Assembly: GCF_040214835.1 (NCBI RefSeq)
Contig: NZ_CP157874.1
Span: 1,244,001-1,308,000, forward strand
Length of the DNA stretch: 64,000 nucleotides
Direction of reading: 5' to 3'
DNA from: Pseudomonas asiatica
GTDB taxonomy: Bacteria > Pseudomonadota > Gammaproteobacteria > Pseudomonadales > Pseudomonadaceae
Positions 58,030-64,000 of this stretch are shown one piece after another; position 1 is the first letter of the stretch, and each line of letters opens with the position of its first letter. A model generated the notes under the pieces. The model did not search any database and was not told the origin of the DNA. It was given only the letters and a program-made list of their open reading frames with translations. The position numbers were made by a program, and so were the translations under genes.

Positions 58030-58132
58030 GGGGCCGCTTTGCGGCCCCAATCCAGCCGGCAAACGTTATCTGACCGGCATTAGGGTTTACCCGCGAGTAC
58101 CGGCAACGCCGCTCCCACAGGTTGCGCGGCGC
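58030..58132. repeat. Degenerate REP sequences after recX
   Basis: The perfect stem GGGGCCGC-TTT-GCGGCCCC (58030-58048) resembles the type A core, and a broken type B arm (TTTACCCGCGAG, then CCGCTCCCACAGG) follows. The array separates the convergent 3' ends of recX and the LOG gene; the stem may also act as a transcript end. Confidence 0.55.
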
Positions 58133-58154
58133 ACTTTGGAAATTTGTTCGACAA

Positions 58155-59273
58155 TCAACTGACCTTCAACGCCTCCCTGGCCCGCTGCGTGGTATGCATG
58201 GGCTGCGGCTTGGCCCAGTTCTCCGGCAGGTTGATGAAGTCCACCAGCTCGCGCAGCCTGCCCTGATCCCGGCCATTGAAGGCAAATGACAAACGGGTCA
58301 GGTGGCTGAAGTTGCCCACTTCGTGCTCGGCACTGCTGTCAGGTTGCTGGTGATACTTGCCACTCAGGCGCAAGTCGGCAAAGCCTTCCTGGATGTCATA
58401 CAGCGCCGCCTCGCTGAGCGGGTGATGCATGCGGATCACGAACTGGCTCTTCAGCCAGCGGCTGGAGTGGTAGTTGCTGTAGAACTGGTTGATTTCTTCC
58501 ACTGCCTCGTCAGCGCTGTGCACCAGGCGCAGCAGTTTCAGGTCGCTGGGCAGGATGTAGCGGTTTTCCTCCAGTTGGCGGCTGATGAAGTCCAGGCAGT
58601 CGCGCCAGAAGCTGCCACCTGGCGAATCCAGCAGCACCACCGGTACCAGCGGGCTCTTGCCGGTCTGGATCAGGGTCAGCACCTCCAGCGCTTCATCCAG
58701 AGTGCCGAAACCACCCGGGCACAGCACCAGGGCATCGGCCTCCTTGACGAAGAACAGCTTGCGGATGAAGAAGAAATGGAACGGCAGCAGCTTGTCGGTG
58801 CCGTCCACCGTGGGGTTGGCATGTTGTTCGAAGGGCAGGGTGATGTTGAACCCCAGGCTGTGGTCGCTGCCGGCGCCTTCGTGGGCAGCTGCCATGATGC
58901 CGCCGCCGGCACCGGTGATGACCATCAGGTCGGAGCGTGCCAGGGTTGCGCCCAGTTCGCGGGCCAGGGCGTACATCGGGTGCTCCAGCGGAGTGCGCGC
59001 CGAGCCGAACACGGTCACCTTGCGCCGGCCCTTATAGCGTTCCAGGGTGCGGAACGAATGGTCCAGTTCGCGCAGGGCCTGCAGGGTGATCTTGGCGCTC
59101 CAGCGGTCGGTGTCGTCATGGGCCATGCGCAGGATGGTCAGCATCATGTCGCGGTACAGCGGCAGGTTGGGGCTGTTCGGTGCCACCAGTTGCAGTTGTG
59201 CGTCGATGTTGCTCAGGTCGATGTTGTTGTCGCGGAAGTGGCTGAACAGCAGTTCACTCGATTGGTAAGGCAT
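58155..59273 (-). CDS. LOG-family protein (putative nucleotide 5'-monophosphate nucleosidase)
   Basis: This Rossmann-like protein of the TIGR00730/LOG group has 372 aa. The diagnostic PGGFGTLDE motif and the upstream GAGGGIMAAAHEGA phosphate-binding motif are both intact. Members release the base from nucleoside monophosphates (cytokinin riboside phosphates in LOG, pyrimidine/purine nucleotides in PpnN). Flanking N- and C-terminal segments of about 90 and 110 residues make it larger than plain LOG proteins (~200 aa). AAGGAG precedes the ATG. The true substrate is unknown. Confidence 0.85.
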   Translation of the reverse strand: MPYQSSELLFSHFRDNNIDLSNIDAQLQLVAPNSPNLPLYRDMMLTILRMAHDDTDRWSAKITLQALRELDHSFRTLERYKGRRKVTVFGSARTPLEHPMYALARELGATLARSDLMVITGAGGGIMAAAHEGAGSDHSLGFNITLPFEQHANPTVDGTDKLLPFHFFFIRKLFFVKEADALVLCPGGFGTLDEALEVLTLIQTGKSPLVPVVLLDSPGGSFWRDCLDFISRQLEENRYILPSDLKLLRLVHSADEAVEEINQFYSNYHSSRWLKSQFVIRMHHPLSEAALYDIQEGFADLRLSGKYHQQPDSSAEHEVGNFSHLTRLSFAFNGRDQGRLRELVDFINLPENWAKPQPMHTTQRAREALKVS

Positions 59274-59434
59274 GCAACGTCTCCTTCTGCACCAATACCT
59301 CTGACCTCAATCTAGACCCTTGCGCTCAATTGTGCCGGAGGGTTCGGCACAGCCGCCCGTCGGCATGCAGCCACGGGGGATGCGGGTTTGGTTAACTGGG
59401 TAGAGCGAAACGTGTCGATGCAGGAGGTGGCGGT

Positions 59435-59644
59435 ATGCATCGCTTGATCATCGAAGTGGACCGGCAGCTTTACCAGCAGCTGGAGAATGCGGCCCAGGTG
59501 CATCACCTGAGCCTGGAAGCCGAGTGCCGGCGCAGGCTGTCGGGGCTGGAATGCCAGTCGCGCTACCTGCAGGCGCTGCTGGCAGAGATGCGCGCCGATG
59601 CCGCTGAAGGGCGCTGGCGCGCCCGTGAAGACGAGAAGGCGTAG
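59435..59644 (+). CDS. Small hypothetical protein, possible ribbon-helix-helix type
   Basis: The protein has 69 aa and a very strong ribosome binding site (AGGAGGTGG) before the ATG, which supports translation. The N-terminal strand (HRLIIEVDRQLYQQLENAA) followed by HHLSLEAECRRRLSGL resembles an Arc/CopG ribbon-helix-helix fold, and the C-terminus is charged (ADAAEGRWRAREDEKA). It sits alone, divergent from the LOG gene and facing the PA3611-like gene. A DNA-binding or antitoxin role is possible but no partner toxin gene adjoins it. Confidence 0.7.
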   Translation: MHRLIIEVDRQLYQQLENAAQVHHLSLEAECRRRLSGLECQSRYLQALLAEMRADAAEGRWRAREDEKA

Positions 59645-59657
59645 CGATCGAAGTTGG

Positions 59658-60077
59658 TTACTTCTTCTTGTTGCCGGCCACGCAGCTGGCATTGTCGAAC
59701 GCCTGGTCCATGATCGGCTGGTTGGTCTTGTAGACCGTGAAGCGGTAGACCATGACCGCGCCTTTGGACATCAGGTTGCGGAAACCGCTGTTGCGGCAGA
59801 CGCTGTCACCCAGCTGGCTGCGTACCTGTTCGGGGTTGGCCTGCATGCGCGCGGCATGGTCCTGGCGCACGCTCAGGTGGTTGACCAGTGCCTTGCCCTC
59901 CACGGTGTAACCCTGGTCGAGGATGTCCTCGTTGATGGCTCGCGGGGTGCCGACACTGCTCTCTTTGGCAACCTTCTGCAGCGTGTTGTTCAGGTCGTAT
60001 TCCTGCTTGGAAGCCGCCTGGGCTGCCAGGGGCAGGGCGAGCAGCAGGCTCAGGGCGGGGACGATACGGCGCAGCAT
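59658..60077 (-). CDS. PA3611-family secreted protein
   Basis: This is a 139-aa exported protein with a signal peptide (about residues 1-21, LLALPLAAQA) and two cysteines in the mature part (SVCRNSGF and NASCVAGN) that may form a disulfide. It resembles the P. aeruginosa PA3611 family, annotated as quorum-sensing-regulated virulence-associated proteins; the molecular function is not known. AGGAGAG precedes the start at 60077; codons upstream are outside the gene. A minus-strand TATAAT (60179-60184) may be its -10. The 221 bases to tapT hold no other gene. Confidence 0.8.
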   Translation of the reverse strand: MLRRIVPALSLLLALPLAAQAASKQEYDLNNTLQKVAKESSVGTPRAINEDILDQGYTVEGKALVNHLSVRQDHAARMQANPEQVRSQLGDSVCRNSGFRNLMSKGAVMVYRFTVYKTNQPIMDQAFDNASCVAGNKKK

Positions 60078-60298
60078 GAATCTCTCCTGGTTCGATGACT
60101 GGCGCTTTGACATGCGCGGGTCGACGGCGTTCCCTGAAAATCGCGCAGGCGCGAGGCTGGGGTACGGTAAAAACAGCGATTATAAGGACCGCGCCGCCAC
60201 CTGCACAGCAATTGCCCCCTGTTCTGGTAGACTGGCGCCCTTAGTTTTTTCCGAGTCATCCTTGTGTCCATTCCCAACCTGTCCAGAGGCCTGCCGGC

Positions 60299-61009
60299 AT
60301 GAGCCATGCGGTAGCGCGCCTGCGCGCCGAACGCCTGGCCCGCAGCAACAAGCCCTTCATCGCCCGTGGTTCGCGTGCCGAGCGCTGCCCCGATTGCCGG
60401 GTAATCGCCACTCATTGCCTGTGCGCCTGGAAGCCGCGCGTGCAGGCCGAATCCGGCGTGTGCCTGCTGATGCATGACACCGAGCCGCTGAAGCCCACCA
60501 ATACCGGCTGGCTGATCGCCGACCTGATCGAGGACACCTCGGCCTTCGGCTGGCTGCGCACTTCGGTCGACGAACGCTTGCTGGCGTTGCTGGGCGATCC
60601 GCATTGGCAGCCCTACATCGTCTTCCCCGGCGAATTCGTTGCCCAGGAGCGGGTGGTCAGCGAGGTAGTGCGCGAGCCGGGCAAGCGCCCGCTGTTCATC
60701 CTGCTGGATGCCACCTGGACCGAAGCGCGCAAGATGTTCCGCAAAAGCCCGTACCTTGACCGCTTCCCGGTGTTGAGCCTGCAGGCCGAGCAGATGTCCC
60801 GCTACCGCCTGCGCCGCTCCAAGCGTGACGATCATTTCTGCACTGCGGAAGTCGCTGCCATGTGCCTGGACCTGGCCGGCGATACCCAGGCCTCGCAGGC
60901 GCTGGACGCCTACCTGGATGTGTTCAGCCTGCATTACCTGAGCGGCAAGCGGCGCCTGCCGCTGGACGAGCAGGACGACACCCACCAGCGTTTGCATACC
61001 TTCCTATAG
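60299..61009 (+). CDS. tapT: tRNA-uridine aminocarboxypropyltransferase (DTW domain)
   Basis: TapT adds the 3-amino-3-carboxypropyl group from SAM to uridine 47 of tRNAs (acp3U). The N-terminal zinc cysteines are C30, C33, C40 and C42 (CPDCRVIATHCLC). The name-giving DxTW motif is at D137-W140 (LLDATWTEARKM). The length is 236 aa. It is 78 bases upstream of the response regulator gene on the same strand. It is also known as YfiP in E. coli. Confidence 0.9.
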   Translation: MSHAVARLRAERLARSNKPFIARGSRAERCPDCRVIATHCLCAWKPRVQAESGVCLLMHDTEPLKPTNTGWLIADLIEDTSAFGWLRTSVDERLLALLGDPHWQPYIVFPGEFVAQERVVSEVVREPGKRPLFILLDATWTEARKMFRKSPYLDRFPVLSLQAEQMSRYRLRRSKRDDHFCTAEVAAMCLDLAGDTQASQALDAYLDVFSLHYLSGKRRLPLDEQDDTHQRLHTFL

Positions 61010-61087
61010 TCCAAGGGGCACAACCCCTGCTTTGGTTCATAATGACCCTTACCCGAGTGCCCGACACAGAACAGGATCCCCAGATCG

Positions 61088-61738
61088 ATGGCCACTTACG
61101 AAATCCTGATTGCCGATGACCACCCGCTGTTCCGTGGCGCCTTGCGCCAGGCCGTTACCCTCGGCCTGGGCCCGGATGTACGCCTGGTTGAAGTCGCCAG
61201 CATTGCCGAACTGGAAACCCGTCTGAGCGAAAAAGCCGACTGGGACCTGGTGTTGCTGGACTTGAACATGCCGGGTGCCTACGGTTTTTCCGGGCTGGTG
61301 CTGCTGCGTGGGCAATACCCGCAGATCCCTGTGGTGATGGTATCGGCGCAGGAAGAGGCCGCAGTGGTGGTCAAGTCCCGCGAGTTTGGCGCCAGTGGCT
61401 TCATTCCCAAGTCCAGCACCCTGGAAGTGATCCAGGATGCGGTGCGCAAGGTGCTCGACGGCGAGGTCTGGTGGCCGCCGCAGGCGTTCGAAAAGGTCGA
61501 TGTCTCGGCCGAGGCCAAGGCCGCCAGCGAAGGCCTTGCCAGCCTCACGCCGCAGCAGTTCCGCGTGCTGACCATGGTCTGCGAAGGCTTGCTGAACAAG
61601 CAGATCGCCTATGAGCTGAACGTGTCGGAAGCGACCATCAAGGCCCACGTGACCGCGATCTTCCGCAAGCTGGGTGTGCGTACCCGCACCCAGGCGGCGT
61701 TGTTGCTGCAACAACTTGAATCGGTTGCCAGCAGCTGA
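61088..61738 (+). CDS. erdR: LuxR/NarL-type response regulator, ErdR/CrbR-like
   Basis: The receiver domain has D10-D11 and the phosphorylation site D58 (LVLLDLNMPG), and the LuxR-type helix-turn-helix is at about residues 150-210 (LTPQQFRVLTMVCEGLLNKQIAYELNVSEATIKAHVTAIF). The length is 216 aa. From gene position and sequence it matches P. aeruginosa ErdR (PA3604), which with an unlinked hybrid kinase controls acetate and ethanol use. No sensor kinase lies nearby, as expected for that system. The symbol is by inference. Confidence 0.8.
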   Translation: MATYEILIADDHPLFRGALRQAVTLGLGPDVRLVEVASIAELETRLSEKADWDLVLLDLNMPGAYGFSGLVLLRGQYPQIPVVMVSAQEEAAVVVKSREFGASGFIPKSSTLEVIQDAVRKVLDGEVWWPPQAFEKVDVSAEAKAASEGLASLTPQQFRVLTMVCEGLLNKQIAYELNVSEATIKAHVTAIFRKLGVRTRTQAALLLQQLESVASS

Positions 61739-61811
61739 GTGCGCCTGGCTTCACGCTTTTTTGACTCGTGCCGGTCTAGTCTGCTGGCCTTTCCGTTGTG
61801 AAGTGACTCAC

Positions 61812-62177
61812 ATGACATCGCCATTCAAGGGCCAGACCGGCCTCAAACGTATCCTCAACGCCGCCGGCTATTCGCTGGACGGCCTGCGCGCCGCCTTCAA
61901 GGGCGAGGCCGCGTTCCGCCAGCTGGTGCTGCTCAACGTGCTGTTGGTCCCGGTCGCCTTCTGGCTGCCGGTCAGCCGTGCGGAGCGGGCGATCATGATC
62001 GCCGTGTGCCTGTTGGGCCTGATCGTCGAACTGTTCAATTCGGCGGTGGAAGCAGCCATCGACCGCATTTCGCTGGAGCGCCACCCGCTGTCGAAAAACG
62101 CCAAGGACATGGGCAGCGCCGCGCAACTGGTGGCACTGACCATGGTGGCGCTGGTGTGGGGTGTGATCCTGCTTTAA
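61812..62177 (+). CDS. dgkA: Diacylglycerol kinase
   Basis: DgkA phosphorylates diacylglycerol to phosphatidate, recycling lipid left by periplasmic glucan and LPS modification. It is a 121-aa protein with three predicted membrane helices and the family signature ELFNSAVEAAIDRIS, with the catalytic Glu, and AKDMGSAAQL. The start at 61812 gives the correct N-terminus; longer frames upstream are not coding. Its TAA stop overlaps the convergent finR stop by bases 62174-62177. Confidence 0.95.
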   Translation: MTSPFKGQTGLKRILNAAGYSLDGLRAAFKGEAAFRQLVLLNVLLVPVAFWLPVSRAERAIMIAVCLLGLIVELFNSAVEAAIDRISLERHPLSKNAKDMGSAAQLVALTMVALVWGVILL

Positions 62178-63100
62178 GCGATTGGTGGCAACACGATCTC
62201 GTCACTGCGGGTGAAGCCCGCAGTGAAGTTGCGGCACAGTTCGAGAAATTCGCGCATGGCCGAGGTCTGGTACTTCTGTTTGTGCCAGATGAAGTAGAAC
62301 TGGCGCATCAGGTCCAGCTCCGGGGTTTCTACCGCTACCAGGCTGCCGCGGCGGAAGGCGTCACGCAGGGCCAGGCGCGAGATGCAGCCGATGCCCAGGC
62401 CCGACTCCACCGCGCGCTTGATCGCTTCGGTGTGTTCCAGCTCCAGGCGGATGTTGAGGTTGGTGCGGTGGTGGCGCATGGCCTGGTCGAAGGTCAGGCG
62501 CGTGCCCGAGCCCTGTTCGCGCAGGATCCACGCTTCCTGGGACAAGGTCTGTACATCGGCGCGGCCCAGCTTGGCCAGCGGGTGCTGCGGCGCGCAGAAC
62601 ACCACCAGTTCGTCCTCGACCCAGGGCTGCACTTCCAGGTCCGGGTGGTTGCAATCGCCTTCGATCAGACCCAGATCAATTTCGTAATGCGCCACCTGTT
62701 GCACGATATGCGCAGTGTTCTGCACATGCAGCTTCACCTGGCTTTCCGGGTGCACCTGCATGAAGCTGCCGATCAGCAGGGTGGCCAGGTAGTTGCCGAT
62801 GGTCAGCGTGGCGCCGACCGCCAGCGAGCCGAAACCGGACTTGCCGTTGAGCAGGTCTTCGATTTCCTTGGCCTGGTCGAGCAGGGCCACGGCCTGCGGC
62901 AACAGTTGCTGGCCCAGGGCGTTGAGGCTCAGGCGCTTGCCGGCGCGGTCGAACAGCTGGCAGCTGGACTGGCGCTCAAGCTCGGTGATCGAAGTGCTGG
63001 CAGCCGACTGCGACAAGGCCAGCACACTGGCGGCGCGCGAAACGCTCTGGTGCTGGGCCACGGCAACGAAGACTTGCAGCTGACGAAGTGTAAATCGCAT
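62174..63100 (-). CDS. finR: LysR-family regulator FinR
   Basis: In P. putida, FinR activates the adjacent fpr gene under superoxide stress and sulfite-related signals. It has an N-terminal helix-turn-helix (residues 3-62, QHQSVSRAASVLALSQSAASTSITELER) and a LysR effector domain. The length is 308 aa. The start at 63100 gives the family N-terminus (MRFTLRQLQVFVAVA). It is divergent from fpr with 121 bases between, and convergent with dgkA. Confidence 0.88.
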   Translation of the reverse strand: MRFTLRQLQVFVAVAQHQSVSRAASVLALSQSAASTSITELERQSSCQLFDRAGKRLSLNALGQQLLPQAVALLDQAKEIEDLLNGKSGFGSLAVGATLTIGNYLATLLIGSFMQVHPESQVKLHVQNTAHIVQQVAHYEIDLGLIEGDCNHPDLEVQPWVEDELVVFCAPQHPLAKLGRADVQTLSQEAWILREQGSGTRLTFDQAMRHHRTNLNIRLELEHTEAIKRAVESGLGIGCISRLALRDAFRRGSLVAVETPELDLMRQFYFIWHKQKYQTSAMREFLELCRNFTAGFTRSDEIVLPPIA

Positions 63101-63103
63101 ATC

Positions 63104-63166
63104 GATATAACCGATAACACATATCTTGATAATCCAGTTAACAGATATTGTCGCTGCCCCTAAACT
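63104..63166 (+). promoter_or_regulatory. fpr promoter and probable FinR site
   Basis: TTAACA (63138-63143), a 17-base spacer and TAAACT (63161-63166) form the fpr promoter. Upstream, GATAT and ATATC (63104-63108 and 63121-63125) form an inverted repeat centred about 58 bases before the expected start, the usual LysR position. Confidence 0.65.
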
Positions 63167-63221
63167 ATCGCGCAACTGCGCGTCTTGCGCGCGCCGCGTC
63201 TTTCTTCAGGAGCCCCATTAA

Positions 63222-64000
63222 ATGAGCAACATGAACCACGAACGTGTCCTCAGTGTGCACCACTGGAACGACACCCTGTTCAGCTTCAAGTGCACTCGCG
63301 ACCCGGGCCTGCGCTTCGAGAACGGTCAGTTCGTGATGATCGGCCTGCAACAAGAAAGCGGCCGTCCGCTCATGCGCGCCTATTCCATCGCTTCGCCGAA
63401 CTGGGAAGAGCACCTGGAGTTCTTCAGCATCAAGGTGCCGGACGGTCCGCTGACCTCGCAGCTGCAGCACCTGAAGGAAGGCGACGAGATCATCATCAGC
63501 AAGAAGCCTACCGGTACCCTGGTACTCGACGACCTGAACCCGGGCAAGCACCTGTACCTGCTGAGCACCGGCACTGGCCTGGCACCGTTCATGAGTGTCA
63601 TCCAGGACCCGGAAACCTACGAGCGCTTCGAGAAGGTGATCCTGGTGCACGGCGTGCGCTACGTGAACGAAGTGGCCTACCGCGAGTTCATCACCGAGCA
63701 CCTGCCGCAGAACGAATTCTTCGGTGAGTCGGTTCGCGACAAGCTGATCTACTACCCGACCGTGACCCGTGAACCGTTCGAGAATCAGGGCCGCCTGACC
63801 GACCTGATGCGCAGCGGCAAGCTGTTCAGCGACATCGGCCTGCCACCGATCAACCCGCAGGACGACCGCGCGATGATCTGCGGCAGCCCGAGCATGCTCG
63901 ACGAGACCAGCGAAGTGCTGGACAGCTTCGGCCTGAAAATCTCCCCGCGCATGCGCGAGCCGGGTGATTACCTGATCGAGCGTGCCTTCGTCGAGAAGTA
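63222..64000 (+). CDS. fpr: Ferredoxin-NADP+ reductase Fpr (stop codon cut by window end)
   Basis: Fpr passes electrons between NADPH and ferredoxin or flavodoxin, here under FinR control. It is an FAD enzyme of 259 aa: the FAD-binding RAYSIASPN, the NADP-binding STGTGLAPFMS and CGSPSML, and the C-terminal YLIERAFVEK are all present. All 259 codons are inside the window; only the last base of the stop (TA?) is missing. AGGAG lies nine bases before the ATG at 63222. fdxA in this window is a possible partner. Confidence 0.95.
   Translation, partial: MSNMNHERVLSVHHWNDTLFSFKCTRDPGLRFENGQFVMIGLQQESGRPLMRAYSIASPNWEEHLEFFSIKVPDGPLTSQLQHLKEGDEIIISKKPTGTLVLDDLNPGKHLYLLSTGTGLAPFMSVIQDPETYERFEKVILVHGVRYVNEVAYREFITEHLPQNEFFGESVRDKLIYYPTVTREPFENQGRLTDLMRSGKLFSDIGLPPINPQDDRAMICGSPSMLDETSEVLDSFGLKISPRMREPGDYLIERAFVEK

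Overview
This 64 kb window is a piece of the core chromosome of a fluorescent Pseudomonas, almost certainly of the P. putida group. The reasons are the high GC content, the gene order (ndvB-dapE-rlmA, graTA, the rpsB to eno block, rpoS-rsmZ-fdxA-mutS, recA-recX, finR-fpr), and the intergenic palindromes of the P. putida REP type (GTAGGAGCGGCCTTGTGTCGCGA-like and GGAGCGGGTTTACCCGC-like). About 60 protein genes and one small regulatory RNA can be supported. I see no tRNA, rRNA, CRISPR array, insertion sequence or integrase.

Layout. 1-5.2 kb (minus strand): a small hypothetical gene, rlmA and dapE, then the glucan synthase gene ndvB. 5.3-9.5 kb: tcdA facing csdE/csdA (sulfur transfer and ct6A tRNA modification), then dapD and an ArsC/Spx-like gene. 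9.6-10.3 kb: the graTA toxin-antitoxin operon with a clear promoter and palindromic operator; this is the only obviously accessory cargo. 10.5-17 kb: a Na+/H+ antiporter gene, then the minus-strand run map-glnD-dapC. 17.2-32 kb: the plus-strand block rpsB-tsf-pyrH-frr-uppS-cdsA-dxr-rseP-bamA-skp-lpxD-fabZ-lpxA-lpxB-rnhB, covering translation, undecaprenyl and phospholipid synthesis, envelope assembly and lipid A. 32-43.6 kb: dnaE, accA, tilS, pyrG, kdsA, eno, ftsB, ispD. 43.7-46.7 kb: a LysR regulator divergent from the glutathione-dependent formaldehyde detoxification pair frmA-fghA. 46.8-52 kb: ispF-truD-surE-pcm-nlpD-rpoS. 52-52.6 kb: a 581-base gap with no protein gene that holds rsmZ, with its GacA upstream activating site, promoter and terminator. 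52.5-58 kb: fdxA and mutS (minus), then pncC, recA with a LexA box, and recX. 58-64 kb: a LOG-family gene, two small proteins, tapT, the erdR-like regulator, dgkA, finR and fpr (only the last base of its stop codon lies outside).

The genes share several circuits. dapC, dapD and dapE give three lysine/meso-DAP steps. dxr, ispD and ispF are three MEP-pathway steps feeding uppS. lpxA, lpxB, lpxD, fabZ and kdsA supply lipid A and KDO, while bamA, skp and rseP handle outer-membrane assembly and its stress signal. rpoS, nlpD and rsmZ form a stationary-phase and Gac/Rsm regulatory node.

I looked hard for an undescribed system and do not find a convincing new multi-gene one. The items most worth a second look are non-coding: a terminator-like hairpin ending two bases before the ispF start codon, a palindromic hairpin touching the rpoS ribosome binding site, a hairpin-rich pyrG leader, and a 16-base palindrome in the map leader. 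Others are the three REP families and a short arsC-graA junction where, from memory, P. putida KT2440 carries a prophage.
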